Notes: generated by a model not told the origin, from the letters alone. A stretch of DNA of 38,233 nucleotides from Nitrospirota bacterium (GCA_015233655.1 JADFXI010000015.1:1-38233), one strand, 5' to 3'; counted from the first letter of the stretch, positions 26,601 to 36,012 are shown. Made by a program: numbers and translations.

Positions 26601-27117
26601 CAATAATCCATACGGCGTCGCCATAGACTCGCTCAGTCATATATGGGTATCGAATTACGGCAGCAATACTGTTACGGAGTTAAGCTCCAGCGGCACGGTG
26701 CTCGGCACTACGACAGTCGGCACCAGACCTATGGGCATTGCTGTGGACCCGTTAGGCAACGTATGGGTAGCCAACTCCGGCGACAATACGGTTACAAAGT
26801 TAAGCTACACCGGCACAGTGCTCGGGACATTCTCGGTCGGTTCGGTACCGCACAACATTGCTATAGAGACGTCCGGCAATGTATGGGTGACCAACTTCGG
26901 CACTACGACTTCTCCAGGCAATACCGTTTCAGTGCTGAACACCAGCGGGACACTGATCAACACTTTTACAGTCGGGAAAAATCCGGAAGGGATTGCAATC
27001 GATTTCTGGGGCAATGTTTGGGTGTCAAACTACTACGACAATACCCTTACAGTATGGAAAGGAGCGACATCAGGACCTCACTTCTCTCCTTACAGCGGAC
27101 CTATTTGGCCGCAGTAA
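23629..27117 (+). CDS. Large secreted modular protein: five FG-GAP-like repeats, five BIG2 domains, seven-repeat Vgb/NHL-like beta-propeller
   Basis: 1162 aa; TTG start with a GGGGG-containing RBS; signal peptide (LSLKIVLPLLVCLLSFTMLPVNECQGA); module boundaries readable from repeated sequence. Confidence 0.88.
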   Translation: MQEQIEGQEDHFTKGLSGISALIRYGRAKLSLKIVLPLLVCLLSFTMLPVNECQGASPVANIGVYGSGTWMLDYPGTGSWAGCGAPSDSTKDTCFYGFGWESDDVPVVGDWNGDGRAKIGVYRNGAWYLDYPGTGSWVGCGAPSDPTKDACFSFGWTGGTPVVGDWNGNGKSKIGVYGNGTWLLDYPGTGSWIGCGAPSDTSKDACFYGFGWLSIDVPVVGDWSGSGKTNIGIYRSGSWYLDYPGTGSWIGCGAPSDATKDACFYGFGWNSTDVPVVGDWSGNGKTKIGIYRSSGSWYLDYPGTGSWIGCGAPSDTTKNACFYGFGWSGAVPIVGSWKGKSSGGNSASLVSIAVTPANSSLAVGSSKQFAATGTYSDGSTQDITSSVTWASTLTSVATISNVSGANGLGSSVAPGTTTISATSGSIAGSTTLTVSRATLVSIAVTPANPTIAKGGTEQFTATGTYSDGSTQIITSSVTWSSSATSVATIAGTNGLASSVATGTTIISAISGSISGTTTLTVTPATLASITITPANPSIASGTIKQFSATGNYTDDSTKDLTASVTWSSSAATVATISNVPGSSGLATSTSAGTTIISATLGNVSGTTTLTVTQPTLVSIAVSPANPSIGVASTKQFTATGTYSDGSTQNLTTSVTWTSALTSVATVSNVSGSNGLATSVAAGTTTISATSGIISGTATLTVTAATLSFISVTPTSPSIVLGTTQQFTATGTNTDGSVQNLTASVSWSSSSASVATISNASGSNGKATSVAAGSTTITATLGSVSGSSTLTVTSPTATTPSSYTTPIVGVLPSSLAIDYTGNVWVTNFGINTATELLTGMTSSGGVVNAPISLNTWQFGGASPFGIAIDYTNDIWMTNYDSFNGGYAITMLEQSQPAWDNTGGCPVSAAGSCDCPSVYPLLGKTKDAGGDKFYTYTAGTGPRGMAIDGSGNVWVTNYGTNTITEYSPTYYFCPSSATKPGHVAVTSASYSVGNNPYGVAIDSLSHIWVSNYGSNTVTELSSSGTVLGTTTVGTRPMGIAVDPLGNVWVANSGDNTVTKLSYTGTVLGTFSVGSVPHNIAIETSGNVWVTNFGTTTSPGNTVSVLNTSGTLINTFTVGKNPEGIAIDFWGNVWVSNYYDNTLTVWKGATSGPHFSPYSGPIWPQ
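23812..24654 (+). repeat. Five tandem coding repeats of about 165-171 bp (IGVYRxGxWYLDYPGTGSWIGCGAPSDxTKDACFYGFGWxxxDVPVVGDWxGxGKxK)
   Basis: Units start at 23812, 23983, 24148, 24319 and 24490 (spacings 171, 165, 171, 171 bp). Confidence 0.92.
24667..26007 (+). repeat. Five tandem BIG2-domain coding repeats, about 270 bp each
   Basis: Units start at 24667, 24937, 25198, 25468 and 25738 and end at 26007 (lengths 270, 261, 270, 270, 270 bp). Confidence 0.9.
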
Positions 27118-27126
27118 AAAAACAGG

Positions 27127-28050
27127 TCATTTTTTCAGCATGAAAGATTTGTATTTCGGATATTCCTCTTCGACTTTTTCCATTAATCTTTCAATCTGAG
27201 CCGACTTTGTCAGCCCTATGAATGCAAGGTCTTTCTCAATAAAACCATAGTTGTCGCCGATGCCTATCTTCAGTTCAGAACATACATAGTTGGCTGCCTT
27301 GACCAGCAAAACGTCAAAGGCATGTTCGTTGTCGGCTATGTCGGAAGCCGTAAGGTGGTGCATCGAAATTACGCTGCGGATTTCGACAGGCATACGCCAT
27401 TTTTTTGCTACATAATCACCTATTCCACAGTGGCTGAAACCGAAGGCCGCAAATTCCACCTCCTCGAAAGGCTTGGCTGCGGACCTGACTTCATCTATCA
27501 CAGCAGCATATTTTTCTTTGAAGTTAATGTTCATCACCATTTTACCGATGTCATGCAGCAAGCCATGGATAAAATGCTCGCCCAGTCTGCCTGCCCCCAG
27601 TTGAACGGCAATCAGCCTGGACGCAACTGCAACGGCGGTGCTGTGTTCCCAAAGTCCTTCATCGATTGCGTCAGAGCCCCTTCGGAGGTCTTTCAGCGCA
27701 GACATTACAACAATGTCACTAACGGCCTCGAACCCCATATTCATGATAGCCTCGTCAATTGAACTCACTTTATCGCCCCTGCAGAAATAAGGCGAATTGG
27801 CGACTTTCAGTACGCGTGAAGTAAATGCCGGGTCAAAAGAAATAACTTCTGCCAGGTCGTCCGCATTCAGCATCTCTTCGCTAAGCATGTCCAGCACCCT
27901 GGCGGCAATCACCGGAAGCGACGGGATGTCCAGTTTCGAAGCGTCGGCAATTTCCTCGAAATCATCATCTTTATGCGTGTTCATATGAAATATCATAAGC
28001 AATATAAATAATAAAGTGCAACTGTATTTATGAACTGAGGTGCCGCGCAT
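27127..28050 (-). CDS. HDOD domain protein
   Basis: LDIPSLPVIAARVLDMLSEEMLNADDLAEVISFDPAFTSRVLKVANSPYF...HGLLHDIGKMVMN. The 28050 start is preceded by GAGGGGAAGTGAG; a later start (MNTHKDDD) is possible but has no visible RBS. Confidence 0.9.
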   Translation of the reverse strand: MRGTSVHKYSCTLLFILLMIFHMNTHKDDDFEEIADASKLDIPSLPVIAARVLDMLSEEMLNADDLAEVISFDPAFTSRVLKVANSPYFCRGDKVSSIDEAIMNMGFEAVSDIVVMSALKDLRRGSDAIDEGLWEHSTAVAVASRLIAVQLGAGRLGEHFIHGLLHDIGKMVMNINFKEKYAAVIDEVRSAAKPFEEVEFAAFGFSHCGIGDYVAKKWRMPVEIRSVISMHHLTASDIADNEHAFDVLLVKAANYVCSELKIGIGDNYGFIEKDLAFIGLTKSAQIERLMEKVEEEYPKYKSFMLKK

Positions 28051-28110
28051 TGACTCACTTCCCCTCTCTCGAATATAATCAGGAAAAGTCCTCGACCATA
28101 CCTTATTTCT

Positions 28111-28926
28111 GTGAAACCAATATCAAATACTGCTTTTTATTGCTGCGGCATACGAATGGATGACGCCGAGGGCGCTCATCCTGTTTGTGGAGACGACTAT
28201 GCCAAAGTCTTTATGGATGATGCGGCAATGCGAATTTACGGCCCTTTCAGGGGAGACACAAGGACAAATGCCGTCAGCGTGGCGCGCCACAGGATCATAG
28301 ACGACTTTCTGCGCACTGAGCTTGCTGAAGATCGAAACACCCGCGTATTGATAATAGGCTCCGGTTTTGACAGCCGGCCCTATCGTCTTGAAGGGGGCAT
28401 ATGGCTTGAGTTTGATGAGCCGCAGGTCATCGCGTACAAGAATGAGAGGCTGCCGGTATCGGACTGCCGAAACGAACTGCAACGCATAGCTGTTGACTTC
28501 TCGATGGATTCGCTGGAGAAGAAACTTTCCGATATCCCGCCAGGACGCAACACAATAATAGTCATTGAGGGCGTTTTAATGTACCTGGACCATACATCCA
28601 TCAATAAGCTGCTTCAAACTCTGCGTCGTATTTTTCCATGCCACACGTTAGTCTGCGACCTGGTGACCCGAAAATTCTTTGAGAAATACAGCAGGAAGCT
28701 GCATGAAAAACTGCGAAACCTGGGGGCGGTATTCCAATATGCTGTCGACAGCCCCCCCGAAATCTTCCTCGATAATGGGTACATCCTTAAAGACACGGAG
28801 TCTGTAGTCGGCAAGGCAGTAGAATACGGCTCAATGCACATCCCGGAACCTGTCTTAAGGGTGTTCCTCCGTACCCTGGCAAACGGCTATAACATTTATC
28901 TCTTTGAATCAAAGCAGATGTTATAA
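28111..28926 (+). CDS. Class I SAM-dependent methyltransferase, LCMT (leucine carboxyl methyltransferase)-like family
   Basis: GTG start; SVARHRIIDDFLRTEL...RVLIIGSGFDSRPYRL...WLEFDEPQVIAYKNERL...IIVIEGVLMYLD. Confidence 0.85.
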   Translation: MKPISNTAFYCCGIRMDDAEGAHPVCGDDYAKVFMDDAAMRIYGPFRGDTRTNAVSVARHRIIDDFLRTELAEDRNTRVLIIGSGFDSRPYRLEGGIWLEFDEPQVIAYKNERLPVSDCRNELQRIAVDFSMDSLEKKLSDIPPGRNTIIVIEGVLMYLDHTSINKLLQTLRRIFPCHTLVCDLVTRKFFEKYSRKLHEKLRNLGAVFQYAVDSPPEIFLDNGYILKDTESVVGKAVEYGSMHIPEPVLRVFLRTLANGYNIYLFESKQML

Positions 28927-28935
28927 TAATATTTA

Positions 28936-30726
28936 TTAAAGCGGTGCATCGACTTTTATAAACAGGTCCTTCAATTGCTTCGGCTCCACCGTTGACGGGG
29001 CCCCGCTAAGATTGCAAACCGCCTTCTGGGTCTTTGGGAAGGCTATCACATCGCGTATCGACTGTGCCCCGACCATCAGCATGACAAGCCTGTCCAGTCC
29101 GAGCGCGAGCCCGCCGTGGGGAGGCGCGCCAAAGTCGAGCGCATCGAGCAGAAAACCGAATTTCACGCGTGCTTCATCCTCCGAGATTCCCAGGAGTTCG
29201 AATATTTTTTTCTGAACATCGCGCCTGTGGATACGGATACTCCCGCCGCCGATCTCGCAACCGTTCAGCACAATGTCATATGCCTTTGCCTTGAACGATG
29301 CCGTCAGTTCACGGTCAGCGCTGCCGCTCGCCGCAAAGAGCCTCGGCAAATCATCGTCAAGAGGCGAGGTAAAGGGATGATGAATGGCGACAAAACGCCG
29401 CTCGTCTTCGTCCCACTCCAGCAAAGGGAAATCTGTTATCCATACAAAGTTAAACTCATCTTTTATCAGGTTCAACCTTTTCCCGAGTTCAAGCCGCATA
29501 CGGCTGAGCACGTCATGCACGACTTTCTCCCTGTCAGCGACAAAAAGCATTAAATCGCCCTCTTCCGCATCGAGCCGTTCGGCCATCTGCTTCAGCACTT
29601 CTTCGGGAAAAAATTTGGCAATCGGAGAGTCAAAACCGGCCTTGATCTTGATCCACGCAAGGCCCTTTGCGCCGAACGACTGGGCCTCTTCCGTCAGTGT
29701 GTCAATTTCTTTCCTGGAGAGTCCGGCCATTCCCTTGCCGTTGATCGCCTTTACTCTACCCCCTGATGCCAGGGCATCGAGAAAGACCTTGAATGTCCCC
29801 TTAGAGGCGAGATCTGCCATGTCCCTCAGTTCAAGCGCAAACCGCATGTCAGGCTTATCATTTCCGAACCGCTCCATGGATTCCGTAAAACCGAGCCGTT
29901 TAAAAGGCACTTGTATGTCAGTGTGCAGCACGTCCTGAAAAAGTTTTTTCAGGAGCAACTCAATAAGCCCCATTATGTCTTCCCTGTTGATAAAGGACAT
30001 CTCCATATCAATCTGGGTGAATTCCGGCTGCCTGTCCGCCCTCAGGTCTTCGTCTCTGAAACATTTAACTATCTGGAAATATCTTTCGAGCCCTGACACC
30101 ATAAGTATCTGCTTAAAGAGCTGTGGTGATTGGGGTAAAGCGTAAAACTGTCCGGGGTTTAACCTGCTCGGGACAAGATAGTCCCGCGCGCCTTCGGGAG
30201 TGGATTTTGTAAGCACAGGTGTCTCGATTTCAAGAAAGCCCTGCTCATCAAGATAGTCCCTCACGATCTTTGTCACCTTATGGCGCACGATAAGGTTATT
30301 TTGCAGTTCAGGCCTTCTCAGATCGAGATACCGGTATTTTAGACGCAGGGATTCAGAGGCCTCGCCCGCTTCTTCCATGGGGAACGGCAGGGTTTCCGCC
30401 TCATTCAGTACTGTCAGCGTATCAACATACAATTCAATCATGCCGGTGGGAAGATTGAGGTTCTCAGTGCCTTCAGGCCTTTTTCGCACGTCACCGGATA
30501 CCGCTATTACAAATTCCGATCTGAGGTCGTGTGCTCGGGAATGGGTTTCTTTAGAGACATCAGGGCTGAATACTATTTGTACCAGACCGCTCCTGTCGCG
30601 CAGATCGATGAATATGAGTCCGCCGTGGTCCCTCCTCCTGAATACCCAGCCTGCAAGAGTACAGCGGGCACCTATATCAGCAGCATTAAGTTCACCGCAC
30701 CATTTATCACGCAACATCCTTCGCAT
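28936..30726 (-). CDS. aspS: Aspartyl-tRNA synthetase
   Basis: [110 protein letters not shown]. Confidence 0.97.
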   Translation of the reverse strand: MRRMLRDKWCGELNAADIGARCTLAGWVFRRRDHGGLIFIDLRDRSGLVQIVFSPDVSKETHSRAHDLRSEFVIAVSGDVRKRPEGTENLNLPTGMIELYVDTLTVLNEAETLPFPMEEAGEASESLRLKYRYLDLRRPELQNNLIVRHKVTKIVRDYLDEQGFLEIETPVLTKSTPEGARDYLVPSRLNPGQFYALPQSPQLFKQILMVSGLERYFQIVKCFRDEDLRADRQPEFTQIDMEMSFINREDIMGLIELLLKKLFQDVLHTDIQVPFKRLGFTESMERFGNDKPDMRFALELRDMADLASKGTFKVFLDALASGGRVKAINGKGMAGLSRKEIDTLTEEAQSFGAKGLAWIKIKAGFDSPIAKFFPEEVLKQMAERLDAEEGDLMLFVADREKVVHDVLSRMRLELGKRLNLIKDEFNFVWITDFPLLEWDEDERRFVAIHHPFTSPLDDDLPRLFAASGSADRELTASFKAKAYDIVLNGCEIGGGSIRIHRRDVQKKIFELLGISEDEARVKFGFLLDALDFGAPPHGGLALGLDRLVMLMVGAQSIRDVIAFPKTQKAVCNLSGAPSTVEPKQLKDLFIKVDAPL

Positions 30727-30791
30727 ACCTCCAAAACATTTATTGACCTCAAGATATTTTACAGAGATTTTAACGTATTCTTAGCGGCTTC

Positions 30792-31526
30792 TTAATTCCC
30801 GCTTCCGGCTGCCTGAAGCAGGCGTTCAATTTCTTCCGGGGTCAGTGGCCGGAACGCTCCGGGTTTCAGACCGCCTAATTTGAGTCCGCTGATGGCCACG
30901 CGTTTCAGCTTCGTCACGTCATGCCCCACTTTCTCCAGCATCCTCCGCACCTGCCGCTTCTTGCCCTCGTGGATCGAAACTTCCAGCCACTGATTTTCTT
31001 CAGAGGCCCTGCCCATCCTGACCCTTCTCACTCCGGCAGGGGCCGTCATTCCGTCCTCAAGACGGACGCCGCGGCGCAGCTTATCCATGCTCTCCTCTTT
31101 CACCAGCCCTTTGACCTTGACCAGATACGTCTTGGGGACTTCATGTGAAGGATGCAGCAGGGCCTGGGCGAAATCACCGTCATTTGTTATGAGCAGCAGG
31201 CCCTCGGAATCATAATCTAGCCTGCCGACCGGAAATACCCGGTATTTGACCCGCTGGAGGAAATCTTTGATCGTGGGCCTCCCTTCGGGGTCGGCAAGCG
31301 ACGTCACCACTCCCCTCGGCTTATTGAACATAAGATAGACTTTGGGCTCGGGCCTGACCTTAAGCTTGCCGTCGACCTTTATGTGGTCCCTGGCAGGATC
31401 AGCCTTCATGCCGATTTCCGCCTCCTTGCCGTTGACAGTCACCCTGCCTTCAGCAATAAGCTCTTCGGCCTTTCGCCGCGAAGCGACACCCATCTGCGCC
31501 AGTATTTTCTGTATTCTCTGTTCCAT
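30792..31526 (-). CDS. rluB: rRNA pseudouridine synthase, RluB/RsuA family
   Basis: S4 domain (RIQKILAQMGVASRRKAEELIAEGRVTVNGK), FNKPRGVVTSLADPEGRPT, VFPVGRLDYDSEGLLLITNDG. Confidence 0.94.
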   Translation of the reverse strand: MEQRIQKILAQMGVASRRKAEELIAEGRVTVNGKEAEIGMKADPARDHIKVDGKLKVRPEPKVYLMFNKPRGVVTSLADPEGRPTIKDFLQRVKYRVFPVGRLDYDSEGLLLITNDGDFAQALLHPSHEVPKTYLVKVKGLVKEESMDKLRRGVRLEDGMTAPAGVRRVRMGRASEENQWLEVSIHEGKKRQVRRMLEKVGHDVTKLKRVAISGLKLGGLKPGAFRPLTPEEIERLLQAAGSGN

Positions 31527-31558
31527 ATATTTAGAAATGTCGAACGGTAAATTTTGAA

Positions 31559-32518
31559 CTATGTTTTAATCTCTACGTAGGCCCTGTCGCGCAATCCCCT
31601 CGCCCAGCTTTTAAGTTCGGCGTTGTATTTCTCATTCAGCAATTTCTGACGGAGCGCCTCACGAACTTCTTTATCGGACTTGAAGATCCTTGCCTCATTT
31701 AACCTGAGAATATACATTCCATCATTTTTCCGAAACGGTTCGCTTATATCGCCCTGCTTTATCCCTGAACAGACGTTCAGGAAGTCCTCCGACATATCAC
31801 ATTTTCGCACAAAGCCCACATTCCCGCCCGTCTTCGCGCTGGAATCGTCGGAATAAGATCTGGCGAGTTCCGAGAAACTCTCACCCGCTTTTATTCTTTT
31901 GTAAATATCCTGCGCCTTCTGCTCCAGTTCCTGATCATTGCCGGTCTTCTTGAGCCAAATACGGCTTATATCGAACCCCTCGATGTCTTTGGCCGCATCT
32001 TTGTTAGCGGCAATATAGGCGTCTATCTCCTGTTCCGTTACGATTACTTTGCTCCTCACTTCCTGCTCAATCAGGCGGCCCAGCGTTATCTGTTCCGTCA
32101 TCTTCTTCTTGTATGACTCAGGAGTAAACCCTTCCTTCTTGATTGTTTCGTTGAACGCTTCGTCGGTCATGGAATATTTGCTCTTGATATTATTGATCGC
32201 TGCCGTCACTTCAGTGTCGGATACGGTAATCCCATTCTTGGCTGCTTCCTGCAACTGCAGTTTCATATCAATAATGCTTTCCAGAAAAGACATTTCATTG
32301 TCCTTGAAAAAGCGCTGCCTGTCGGCGTCCTTCATGGCCCTGATTTCGTCGCTGGCATTAAACTCCATCTCACGGTACAGATCGCTCCAGGTTATGACTT
32401 CTTTATTCACTATAGCCATCACACGGTCCAGCAACATTTCGCTCCGGGCAGCAGACGCAAAAACAACCACAATGAGATAAGCGCCCACCAAACATTTCTT
32501 AATCATAGCCACCTCCAA
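31559..32518 (-). CDS. SurA/PpiC-type periplasmic peptidyl-prolyl isomerase/chaperone
   Basis: Signal peptide, SurA N-terminal pattern (LLDRVMAIVNKEVITWSDLYREM), parvulin-like SFSELARSYSDDSSAKTGGNVGFV. Confidence 0.9.
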   Translation of the reverse strand: MEVAMIKKCLVGAYLIVVVFASAARSEMLLDRVMAIVNKEVITWSDLYREMEFNASDEIRAMKDADRQRFFKDNEMSFLESIIDMKLQLQEAAKNGITVSDTEVTAAINNIKSKYSMTDEAFNETIKKEGFTPESYKKKMTEQITLGRLIEQEVRSKVIVTEQEIDAYIAANKDAAKDIEGFDISRIWLKKTGNDQELEQKAQDIYKRIKAGESFSELARSYSDDSSAKTGGNVGFVRKCDMSEDFLNVCSGIKQGDISEPFRKNDGMYILRLNEARIFKSDKEVREALRQKLLNEKYNAELKSWARGLRDRAYVEIKT

Positions 32519-32621
32519 AGACAGGTAAAATGTTAAAAGTTAAAAGTGAGAAGTAAAGACTGATAAAGAAACGGCCATTTTGATTATTATTTACTTCCAA
32601 CTTGTTTGCTTATTATGTATT

Positions 32622-33647
32622 TTAGCATATTCTCGGCAGTTGCTCCCCGGCCAGCATGTCTATGATGCGTGTCCCTCCAATAACTGTCTTAAGCAGCAGC
32701 ATGCCGCGGTCACGGCTTTCACCGCAGCAGACTTCGCCGATTACCGCTGCGCCGGCTCCCAGAGGATGCCCTTTCATTTTTTCTATCAGCCTGGCTGCCT
32801 CGCCGGACCCAACTATCGCCAAAAGTATCCCTTCGTTTGCAACATAAAGAGGATCAAGACCCAAAAGATCGCAGGCGCCTCTCACCCCATCAGGCACAGG
32901 CAGCAACTGTTCATTTATCGAAATGCACCGCCCCGATTCCAGGGCAATTTCCTTCAGCGTTGTAGCCACGCCGCCCCTTGTAGGGTCTCGCATCATATGT
33001 ACCGCTCCGGAAATGCCGAGCATCTCTGCGACTAGCCCGTTCAAAGCAGCCGTATCGCTGACCACCGGGGGATCAAACGCAAGACCGTTCCGCTCAGCCA
33101 TTACCGCGATGCCGTGGTTCCCTATCGGCCCGCTGATTATGACCTTATCGCCCTCCATGACCCTGTGCGGGCCGAGATCACATCCGCCGGTAATAATGCC
33201 TATTCCCGACGTATTGATAAACAAGCCGTCTCCCTTGCCCTTATCGACAACTTTCGTGTCCCCGGCAACTACGCTGACACCGGCCTTTTTAGCGGCTTCG
33301 GCCATTGACGCTATAACACGCCTCAAATCATTAACAGGAAATCCTTCCTCGATGATAAAGCCGGTTGCTATATATAGCGGGGTTGAACCTGCCATTGAGA
33401 GATCGTTGACCGTGCCGTTGATCGCCAGATCGCCTATGTTCCCCCCAGGGAAAAAAAGAGGGGACACGACATAAGAATCAGTTGTAAAAGCAAGCTCTGG
33501 ACTCCCCACAGCATCGTTGATAATTGGGATGCGGATGACCGCGGAGTCGCCCAGCTGACCCATATTAAATGCAGGAGCAAAGTGTTCCCTGATCATCTTG
33601 TGCATGAGTTTTCCGCCGCTTCCGTGCCCCAGTAAAATACGTTCCAT
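32622..33647 (-). CDS. hypE: Hydrogenase maturation protein HypE
   Basis: ILLGHGSGGKLMHKMI...FTTDSYVVSPLFFPGGNIGDLAINGTVNDLSMAG; C-terminal PRIC, the carbamoyl/cyano acceptor Cys motif. Confidence 0.97.
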   Translation of the reverse strand: MERILLGHGSGGKLMHKMIREHFAPAFNMGQLGDSAVIRIPIINDAVGSPELAFTTDSYVVSPLFFPGGNIGDLAINGTVNDLSMAGSTPLYIATGFIIEEGFPVNDLRRVIASMAEAAKKAGVSVVAGDTKVVDKGKGDGLFINTSGIGIITGGCDLGPHRVMEGDKVIISGPIGNHGIAVMAERNGLAFDPPVVSDTAALNGLVAEMLGISGAVHMMRDPTRGGVATTLKEIALESGRCISINEQLLPVPDGVRGACDLLGLDPLYVANEGILLAIVGSGEAARLIEKMKGHPLGAGAAVIGEVCCGESRDRGMLLLKTVIGGTRIIDMLAGEQLPRIC

Positions 33648-33655
33648 ATTACCGG

Positions 33656-34639
33656 TTACCGGTCCTGCGGAGGAGGGTTGACTTCCAGCAGTGCCGATGC
33701 TCCACCTTCCCTGGAAGTTCCTAACGCCGTAACATAGTATGTCGTTTGGGAGTTGAGGGGACTGTTATCTTTGAATGTGGGTGTGACTGCTTCACCAATG
33801 AATCCAAAGTTGCTTTCCGTCGCCCTTTTCCGGTACACATGATAACGTTTTACCCAGGTCTCGGGGTTCTCATTCCACAAAAGCACCAGGCCGCCCTGCC
33901 GGGCATACACATATTTTAACGCTGAAGGCTTGGAAGGCACAAAGTCAGCCGGGTTGACTTCGAGCACTTCCGAAGGAAACCCTTCATCCTTGATGTCGGA
34001 ATCGAGCAGTGATCTGACAAAATAATATGAGGGCAGATAAGTTTCCACTTTGTCGCTGAATAGAGGGCCGCTCAATGCAGACTTGTTCAAAAGTACTGCG
34101 CTCGAAACGTTCTTGTCACGGCCCTTGTAAATGTTATATTTTATCTTTCCCTCCGCTGCCTTCCATCTGATGTCGACAGCATCGTTTTTCACCTCATAAG
34201 ATAATCCGGCGGGTGCAGGCGGGAGCATTAAGGGCGTGACTTTAATGACAGGAGACTGATCGCTTATAATGTTCCTGACGCTGAGCACCAGTATTCTATA
34301 GAAATAGGCAGTGCCTGCCGTAAAATCATTGTCTGTATAATGCGTCACATTAGCCGGCAGAAAAACGATATTCTTAAATTCAGTCGGAATTTTATCCGAG
34401 TTCCCGACAGCCTTCTCAACATAAAAACCCTTAATGAGGTCCTGCATGTCCGATGACACAGAGTAAGACCACGAAAGCAGCAACGCATCTTCACGATGCA
34501 CGACCGAAATGTTCGTTACAGGAGCGGGCTTAACAAAAGTTACAAGCGTAGGTTCACCTTTCTTACCGCAAGACGTAAGCAATGCGCCTGCTGTAAAACA
34601 AATCACGAAGATAGAAAATACGAAACCGCGAAATTTCAT
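33656..34639 (-). CDS. Fibronectin type III domain lipoprotein
   Basis: Signal peptide with lipobox LTSCGKKGEPT; FN3-like segments (PAPVTNISVVHREDALLLSWSY, PPAPAGLSYEVKNDAVDIRWKA, PSALKYVYARQGGLVLLWNE). Confidence 0.82.
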   Translation of the reverse strand: MKFRGFVFSIFVICFTAGALLTSCGKKGEPTLVTFVKPAPVTNISVVHREDALLLSWSYSVSSDMQDLIKGFYVEKAVGNSDKIPTEFKNIVFLPANVTHYTDNDFTAGTAYFYRILVLSVRNIISDQSPVIKVTPLMLPPAPAGLSYEVKNDAVDIRWKAAEGKIKYNIYKGRDKNVSSAVLLNKSALSGPLFSDKVETYLPSYYFVRSLLDSDIKDEGFPSEVLEVNPADFVPSKPSALKYVYARQGGLVLLWNENPETWVKRYHVYRKRATESNFGFIGEAVTPTFKDNSPLNSQTTYYVTALGTSREGGASALLEVNPPPQDR

Positions 34640-36009
34640 TTAAGGGAATTCCGGAATCGCTTAATCTGCGCCTTTACAGCGGTCGGCGAAGTGCCCCCGT
34701 ATGATTTCTTGGCATTGACCGATGCCGAAGAACTAATAACATCAAAAACATCTTTTTCTATCTTAGGTGAAAATAAGCGGTATGATTCCAAATCCAAATC
34801 ATGTAACTGCTTACCGTTATCAAGGCAAAAACGCACAATCTTGCCGGTTATTTCATGTGCAGTCCTGAAAGGCAGTCCCTTATTCACAAGGTATTCGGCA
34901 ATGTCGGTGGCGGTAGAGAAGGCCGCGTCACTGCTTTGCCTAAGTCTCGCCGCGTCGAAAGTCATGTTCTTCAACATCTCAGGAAGGATCGAAAGCACAG
35001 CCCTCAGAGTATCGGCAGTATCAAAAAGCGGCTCCTTGTCTTCCTGCATGTCCCTGTTATAAGTCATGGGGAGGCCTTTCATAACAGTAAGGAGACTCAT
35101 CAGATTGCCGTAAACTCTGCCAGTCTTGCCGCGCATTAATTCAGCTACATCAGGGTTCTTCTTCTGCGGCATTATGCTGGAGCCGGTAGCAAACGCATCG
35201 GCTATTTCGACAAAACCGAATTCCTCTGAAGACCATAGGACCATTTCCTCCGCCATCCTGGAGACATGCATCATGAGTACCGCTGCACAGGACAGAAACT
35301 CCAGCGCAAAGTCCCGGTCCGAAACAGAGTCCATACTATTGTCTGAAACAGAGTCGAACTTCAGCAGAGATGCAACGTACTGTCTGTCTATCGGCAAACC
35401 TGTCCCGGCAAGCGCGCATGAGCCGAGCGGCAGCACATTAATCCGCTTAAGCGCATCTCCGAATCTCATGCGGTCCCTGCGGAACATCTGTGCATACGCC
35501 ATGACGTGGTGCGCCAGAAGGACAGGCTGCGCCCTCTGAGTGTGCGTGTAGCCCGGCATAACAATCCCAAGCGTGCCGTCAGCCAGGTCGGCCAAAACTG
35601 TCTCAAGCCTCCTGAGAAGCCCGATAATTTCCTCGACAGAGGCCCTGACATAGAGCCTCAAATCAAGCGCCACCTGGTCATTGCGGGAACGTGCAGTGTG
35701 GAGCATGCCGCCCGCGTCTCCGACCTTCTTGATGAGCGCGGCTTCTATATTCATATGAATGTCTTCAAGTTCCTCTCTGAACCTGAAGCGGCCCTCTTCT
35801 ATTTCTGTCCAGATGTCCTTCAGCCCTCTAACAATGCGCCCAGAGTCGCGTTTTGAAATTATGCCCTGCTTTGAAAGCATCTTTGCGTGCGCAATACTGC
35901 CTTCAATATCGTATTTCCAGAGCTTCTTATCGAAGGATATTGACTCAGTGAAGTCCTCAACGCTCTTAGACGTCTTTTCGGTAAACCTTCCTGCCCAGGG
36001 TTTCTTCAT
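34636..36009 (-). CDS. argH: Argininosuccinate lyase
   Basis: KKPWAGRFTEKTSKSVEDFTESI, HTARSRNDQVALDLRLY, GYTHTQRAQPVLLAHH, ATGSSIMPQKKNPDVAELMRGKTGRVYG. Confidence 0.97.
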   Translation of the reverse strand: MKKPWAGRFTEKTSKSVEDFTESISFDKKLWKYDIEGSIAHAKMLSKQGIISKRDSGRIVRGLKDIWTEIEEGRFRFREELEDIHMNIEAALIKKVGDAGGMLHTARSRNDQVALDLRLYVRASVEEIIGLLRRLETVLADLADGTLGIVMPGYTHTQRAQPVLLAHHVMAYAQMFRRDRMRFGDALKRINVLPLGSCALAGTGLPIDRQYVASLLKFDSVSDNSMDSVSDRDFALEFLSCAAVLMMHVSRMAEEMVLWSSEEFGFVEIADAFATGSSIMPQKKNPDVAELMRGKTGRVYGNLMSLLTVMKGLPMTYNRDMQEDKEPLFDTADTLRAVLSILPEMLKNMTFDAARLRQSSDAAFSTATDIAEYLVNKGLPFRTAHEITGKIVRFCLDNGKQLHDLDLESYRLFSPKIEKDVFDVISSSASVNAKKSYGGTSPTAVKAQIKRFRNSLK

Positions 36010-36012
36010 GGC

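Noticed and set aside
32519-32621. GTTAAAAGTTAAAAGTGAGAAGTAAAG repeat-like A-rich stretch upstream of the SurA-like gene
   Set aside because: Short, low complexity, and no clear symmetry or known motif; not enough to call regulatory.
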